This document shows, in pieces, positions 60,020-64,000 of a stretch of DNA of 64,000 nt; the first letter of the stretch is position 1, and each line of letters begins with the position of its first letter. The DNA is from Mixta intestinalis. GTDB taxonomy: Bacteria > Pseudomonadota > Gammaproteobacteria > Enterobacterales > Enterobacteriaceae. Below the pieces are notes generated by a model that was not told the DNA's origin, ran no database searches, and was given only the letters and a program-made list of their open reading frames with translations. The translations under genes and the position numbers were made by a program. The stretch spans positions 4,526,001-4,590,000 of the forward strand of contig NZ_CP028271.1 of NCBI RefSeq assembly GCF_009914055.1, written 5' to 3'.

Positions 60020-63000
60020 ATGCTGAAATTACTGATTTCTTTTGTCACCAGCCGGTTGATGTGGGGCTTCGTTGGCATCTCTGCCATCTGCTTTATTATC
60101 TGGGCGATTGGTCCGCTAATCGCTATTGGTGACTCGCGCCCGCTGGAATCAGAACAGAATCGCCTGATTAGCATTATCGTGATCTATCTGGTCTGGGGCC
60201 TGAGCAATCTGCTGCCGCGCCTGTATAACGCCTGGATCAACCGCAAGCTAATGGGCAGCCTGAGCAACACTGAGCAAGCGGGCGAGAGCGATCGTAAACG
60301 GCTGCCTGACGAAGAGCAGGTGCTGGCCGAACGTTTTGATGAAGCATCGCATTTGCTGCGTAAGGCACACTTCAATCGTGATGGAGGACGCGCTCCTTTC
60401 TGGGCGCAGCGCTTCAGCCGCCAGTATCTTTATCAGCTGCCGTGGTATGTGATTATCGGCGCGCCGGGCGCGGGAAAAACCACCGCGCTGGCTAATTCCG
60501 GCCTGCAATTCCCGCTGGCGGATCGCTTTGGTAAAACCGCGCTACGCGGTATTGGCGGCACGCGCAACTGCGACTGGTGGTTTACCAATGAAGCGGTGCT
60601 GCTGGATACGGCGGGGCGCTATACCACCCAGGAAAGCCAGCAGGCGCATGATGCCAGCGAGTGGCAAAAGTTTGTCAATCTACTGCGCAAGTATCGCGGA
60701 CGTCAGCCGATTAATGGCGTCATCATCACCATCAGCATTTCCGATCTGTTAACGCAAACGCCGCAGGAGGCGCAGCAACAGGCGCTTAACCTGCGCCAGC
60801 GCCTGATGGAACTGCATGAACAGCTTGGCATTCGTTTTCCGGTTTATGTGCTGGTAACTAAGGCGGATTTGCTGAAGGGATTTCGCCCGTGGTTCTCCCG
60901 GCTGGATAAGGTGCAGCGTGAGCAGATTTGGGGCTTCACCTTTCCGTGGGAGCAGGCGAAGCTGGCCGATTTTGATCTGATCGGTGCCTTTACGCAGGAA
61001 TATGCCCTGTTGCAACAGCGTCTTGATGCTGGCATGGCGGATACCCTGATTATGGAAAGCGATGCGCAGGCACGAGCGGAAAGCTACCTGTTTCCCCAGG
61101 AGTTCGCGGCGCTGCGTCCGCTGCTGACGGATTATCTCAGTACCGTCTTTGCCCGTTCCAATTTCGAAACGCAGTTCGCACCACGCGGTATCTATTTCAC
61201 CAGCGGTACGCAGGAAGGGCTGCCTTTCGATCGCGTAATGGGTGAGCTGAGTCGTGCGCTGCATCTGCCGCGTAACGGTGCGGGGCGCACTAAAGAAGAA
61301 GCGGGCAACGGCACCAGCGGTGCCTGGAACAGTATTGATAAAGAAGCGCCGATTCCGGCAGCGAAGGGCCAGAGCTTCTTCCTCAAAGATATGCTGACCA
61401 ATGTGGTTTTCCAGGAGGCGGGGCTGGCTGGCAGCAATCGCTGGTGGGAACTGCGCAACCGTGCGGTGCTTTGGTCTGGTTACGCGCTACTGCTGGCACT
61501 GCTGGTATTCGTTTCGCTGCTGTGGTTTACCAGCTACGGCAACAACAAAAGCTACCTGCGCGAAGTACAGGCGAAGGTGCCGGATGTGGTGGCGCAGAGC
61601 AAACAGCTACAGTCGCGTGGCGAAGGCGATCTCTTCTCGCTGCTGCCGTTCCTTAACAGCATATTGAGCCTGCCGGAAAGCAGTGATTTTGACCTGAAAC
61701 ATCCGCCGATAACGCGTCGTATGGGCCTTTATCGCGGTGTTGAAGTCAGCGATGCGACCGAATCGCTGTACCAGAAATCGCTGAAGCAGCTGTTGCTGCC
61801 GCAGGTAGCACAGCTGATAACCAACTGGCTGCGCAATGATAACGGCAGCGATGCGGATTACAGTTACGAGGCGCTGAAGGCGTATCAGATGCTCTATCAG
61901 CCGCAGCACTATGACGGCAAATTCCTCCACGCCTGGGTAATGCTTAACGTGCGGCGCAACCTGCCGCAGAACATCACGCATTCTCAGCTGCGTCAGCTGG
62001 AACGCCACCTGGCACAGCTGCTGGAGACGCAAATTCAGGCTTCGCCCTATGCCAAAGATGACGCGCTGGTAAAGCGCGAGCAGGCGCTGATCAATAAAAT
62101 GCCGCTTTCCGGGCGCGTTTATGGCCGCCTCAGACGCCTGCTGCTACAGGATGAAAGCCTGAAACCGGTCTCGCTTGCTGATATGGGCGGTCCACAAAGT
62201 GAGTTGGTGTTCACTCGCAAAAGCGGCAAGCCGATCGGCGAAGGTATCCCTGGGCTTTATACCCCGGCAGGCTACTGGGAGCGCTTTGATAAAAACATCA
62301 ATACGGTCACCGCCGCGCTGCACAAGGATGATATCTGGGTATTGGGCCGGGCGTCAGTTGATGAGGATAAACCGCAAACGGATAAGGCGGTGCGCCAGCT
62401 TTATATGAACGACTTTATGCGTCAGTGGGACGCGCTGTTGAGCGATATTGAACTCAGCAGCAGCGCCGATCTGTCGCAGCGTATCAACAGCGCTCGCCTG
62501 CTCTCCAGCAGCAGTTCGCCGCTGCGTAAGCTGGTCATTAACCTCAGCCGTTATCTGGTGTTGGAGCCGCTACCAACAGATGACGATAAGCCCTCAGCGA
62601 GCGAGCAGGTTAACAATGCAACCCGCACGCTGGAGGCGCTGTTCCGTACGCAGCGGCCAACGCATGCCGCCGCGCTTCAGGAGCAAACGCCGGAACAACG
62701 CGTGACTGAGCACTATGCGCCGATTATCGAGCTGGCGCAGCCGCTGGAACAGGGCGGTAAAACTATCGCCTTTGATGATTTTATTAAGCAGCTTGATGAG
62801 CTTTACCGCTATCTGACGGCGGTTCAGGATGCTGCCAACAGCGGCATGCCGCCGCCTTCCGGCGAGGCGATCAGCCGTTTGCAGGCCAGCGCCGGACGGC
62901 TGCCAGGCTCGCTGCAAAATATGTTCACCCATATGGCGGTGGGTGCCAGCAGCGATGCTCAACGGCGCGATATGGAAAATGTTCGTAAGCGTATCAATGT

Positions 63001-63664
63001 TGAGGTTGGCACCTTTTGCCGCCAGGCCATCGCCGGACGCTATCCGCTCTCTCGTCGTGGAAGAAGTGAGGTGACGCCGGACGATCTGGCGCGCATGTTT
63101 GCACCGGGCACCGGCCTGATGGACGCCTTCTTTCGCGATAACCTGGCAATGAAGGTTGATACCACCCGTTCGAGCTGGCGTTTTATGCCCGGCATTGACG
63201 GCAAAAGTCTGCCCGGCGGTGAAGCGCTGCTGCGGCCTTTTCAGCAGGCGCAGAGTATCCGCGATGCCTTTTTTGCCAACGGCGCGAACACGCCATCATT
63301 CCGCGTCACTATTCGTACCGTTCGTATGGACAACGATATCCTTAATCTGACGCTGGATGTAGACGGGCAGGTGCTGCGTTACAGCCATGGCCCGCAGGCG
63401 GTACAGCTGATGAGCTGGCCCGGCAGCGGCAGTACGCGGCAGGTGCGGATGCAGTTAGGGCTGGTGGATGGCACCACCTCCACGCTGGTAACCAACGGCG
63501 CCTGGGCGCTCAACCGTTTTTTTGACCGCGCCGCGCTCTCTGCGGGCAGCAACAGCCTGAGCCGTCAGGCGACATTCAACGTCGATGGACATCTTGTCAC
63601 GCTGGAGTTTACGCCGAACAGCATACGTAATCCGTTTCAGCTTCCCGGCTTTTCCTGTCCATGA
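60020..63664 (+). CDS. tssM: Type VI secretion inner-membrane protein TssM
   Basis: A 1214-residue IcmF-family protein forming the trans-envelope channel with TssJ and TssL. Two N-terminal membrane helices lie at about 12-35 and 47-65, then a cytoplasmic GTPase-like domain with an intact Walker A GAPGAGKTT at 147-155 and LVTKADLL. A third helix (YALLLALLVFVSLLWFTSY) near 495 precedes a long periplasmic part ending in the beta domain that contacts TssJ (RQATFNVDGHLVTLEF near the end). Not all TssM proteins keep the Walker motif; this one does. Length is typical. Confidence 0.95.
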   Translation: MLKLLISFVTSRLMWGFVGISAICFIIWAIGPLIAIGDSRPLESEQNRLISIIVIYLVWGLSNLLPRLYNAWINRKLMGSLSNTEQAGESDRKRLPDEEQVLAERFDEASHLLRKAHFNRDGGRAPFWAQRFSRQYLYQLPWYVIIGAPGAGKTTALANSGLQFPLADRFGKTALRGIGGTRNCDWWFTNEAVLLDTAGRYTTQESQQAHDASEWQKFVNLLRKYRGRQPINGVIITISISDLLTQTPQEAQQQALNLRQRLMELHEQLGIRFPVYVLVTKADLLKGFRPWFSRLDKVQREQIWGFTFPWEQAKLADFDLIGAFTQEYALLQQRLDAGMADTLIMESDAQARAESYLFPQEFAALRPLLTDYLSTVFARSNFETQFAPRGIYFTSGTQEGLPFDRVMGELSRALHLPRNGAGRTKEEAGNGTSGAWNSIDKEAPIPAAKGQSFFLKDMLTNVVFQEAGLAGSNRWWELRNRAVLWSGYALLLALLVFVSLLWFTSYGNNKSYLREVQAKVPDVVAQSKQLQSRGEGDLFSLLPFLNSILSLPESSDFDLKHPPITRRMGLYRGVEVSDATESLYQKSLKQLLLPQVAQLITNWLRNDNGSDADYSYEALKAYQMLYQPQHYDGKFLHAWVMLNVRRNLPQNITHSQLRQLERHLAQLLETQIQASPYAKDDALVKREQALINKMPLSGRVYGRLRRLLLQDESLKPVSLADMGGPQSELVFTRKSGKPIGEGIPGLYTPAGYWERFDKNINTVTAALHKDDIWVLGRASVDEDKPQTDKAVRQLYMNDFMRQWDALLSDIELSSSADLSQRINSARLLSSSSSPLRKLVINLSRYLVLEPLPTDDDKPSASEQVNNATRTLEALFRTQRPTHAAALQEQTPEQRVTEHYAPIIELAQPLEQGGKTIAFDDFIKQLDELYRYLTAVQDAANSGMPPPSGEAISRLQASAGRLPGSLQNMFTHMAVGASSDAQRRDMENVRKRINVEVGTFCRQAIAGRYPLSRRGRSEVTPDDLARMFAPGTGLMDAFFRDNLAMKVDTTRSSWRFMPGIDGKSLPGGEALLRPFQQAQSIRDAFFANGANTPSFRVTIRTVRMDNDILNLTLDVDGQVLRYSHGPQAVQLMSWPGSGSTRQVRMQLGLVDGTTSTLVTNGAWALNRFFDRAALSAGSNSLSRQATFNVDGHLVTLEFTPNSIRNPFQLPGFSCP

Positions 63665-63681
63665 ACGCAAGGAAATAGATC

Positions 63682-64000
63682 ATGAGCCACTCACCTGCGA
63701 TCGGCTGGTATGGGAAATTGCCCAGCGCCGGTGACTTTTTACAGCGCCGTTTTCCTGAAGCGCTATCCCGTCAGTGGACCCACTGGTTTCAGGTGGGATT
63801 GATGAACTGGCAGAAAAATGAAGAACAGCGATCCGATGAGGCGCAGCGCTTCGCTAAAGCGCCGGTATGGAATTTCGTCGTGCCGCCGATGCTGGGCAGC
63901 CAGCTGGTGCAGATGGGCTGCCTGCTGCCAGCGCGTGACAGCGTGGGGCGTCAGTATCCGGTTTGTGCGCTGCACAGTTTCACGCCTGCCGAATGGACCA
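63682..64000 (+). CDS. tagF: Type VI secretion-associated protein TagF (partial)
   Basis: The first 106 residues are present before the right edge. The start SPAIGWYGKLPSAGDFLQRRFP is the signature of the ImpM/TagF family, which in Pseudomonas represses type VI assembly at the post-translational level. The block APVWNFVVPPMLGSQ also fits. It lies 17 bp after tssM (GCAAGGAAATAG before the ATG), continuing the operon. Confidence 0.88.
   Translation, partial: MSHSPAIGWYGKLPSAGDFLQRRFPEALSRQWTHWFQVGLMNWQKNEEQRSDEAQRFAKAPVWNFVVPPMLGSQLVQMGCLLPARDSVGRQYPVCALHSFTPAEWT

Overview
The window is chromosomal DNA from an enterobacterium of the Erwiniaceae (Pantoea / Mixta / Erwinia group). Three things point there: a complete yellow-pigment (zeaxanthin glucoside) carotenoid operon of the Pantoea agglomerans type (crtE-fni-crtX-crtY-crtI-crtB, with crtZ convergent); protein sequences very close to E. 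coli / Salmonella families (AscFB, GfrA-F, OpgB, Aer, FhuF, RsmC, HolD, RimI, YjjG); and the enterobacterial gene order fhuF - yjjZ-like - three tRNA-Leu - rsmC - holD - rimI - yjjG. The genus call is an inference.

Layout. 1-5.5 kb: a molybdopterin/FAD fused xanthine-dehydrogenase-type enzyme (minus strand, running off the left edge) divergent from a YgfT/AegA-type flavoprotein and a small four-cluster ferredoxin, a set that suggests purine or urate oxidation-reduction. 5.6-6.2 kb: ytfJ. 6.4-13.8 kb: the carotenoid cluster, translationally coupled from crtE to crtB. 13.9-18.6 kb: the ascG / ascFB beta-glucoside PTS locus, whose divergent intergenic region carries an 88-bp-period tandem repeat. 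19.0-22.1 kb: a subtilisin-type autotransporter. 22.3-24.6 kb: a lipoprotein and an AT-rich pair of unknown genes. 24.7-32.2 kb: a LevR-type sigma54 activator and a mannose-family PTS with two SIS-domain deglycases (gfr-like; glucoselysine/fructoselysine use), with a textbook -24/-12 promoter. 32.2-36.1 kb: a methyltransferase behind a perfect 33-bp palindrome, an orphan EagR/DcrB-like protein, an RcnB-like periplasmic protein and a berberine-bridge-type flavoprotein. 36.7-43.3 kb: opgB and a GlpD-like dehydrogenase / class I aldolase / FGGY kinase operon of unknown substrate. 43.4-49.1 kb: a tautomerase and LysR pair, the aerotaxis receptor aer with a flagellar promoter, a PepSY/DUF2946 metal-related pair and a YbaK-like protein. 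49.2-55.4 kb: the conserved fhuF-to-yjjG segment, with Fur boxes and a GGDEF gene whose N-terminus is split at a homopolymer slippery site. 55.5-56.3 kb: AT-rich, non-coding. 56.3-64 kb: the start of a type VI secretion cluster (SH3-like lipoprotein, tssJ, tssK, tssL with OmpA domain, tssM, tagF cut by the right edge).

Most of the window is well-understood enterobacterial biology. The least explained items are the Mo-FAD fusion, the split GGDEF gene with a U UUU UUA heptamer, the 33-bp operator-like palindrome, the kinase/aldolase/GlpD-like pathway, the AT-rich unknown pair at 23.4-24.6 kb, and a nested inverted repeat in the gap before the type VI cluster. All function calls are from reading sequence; no searches were run.
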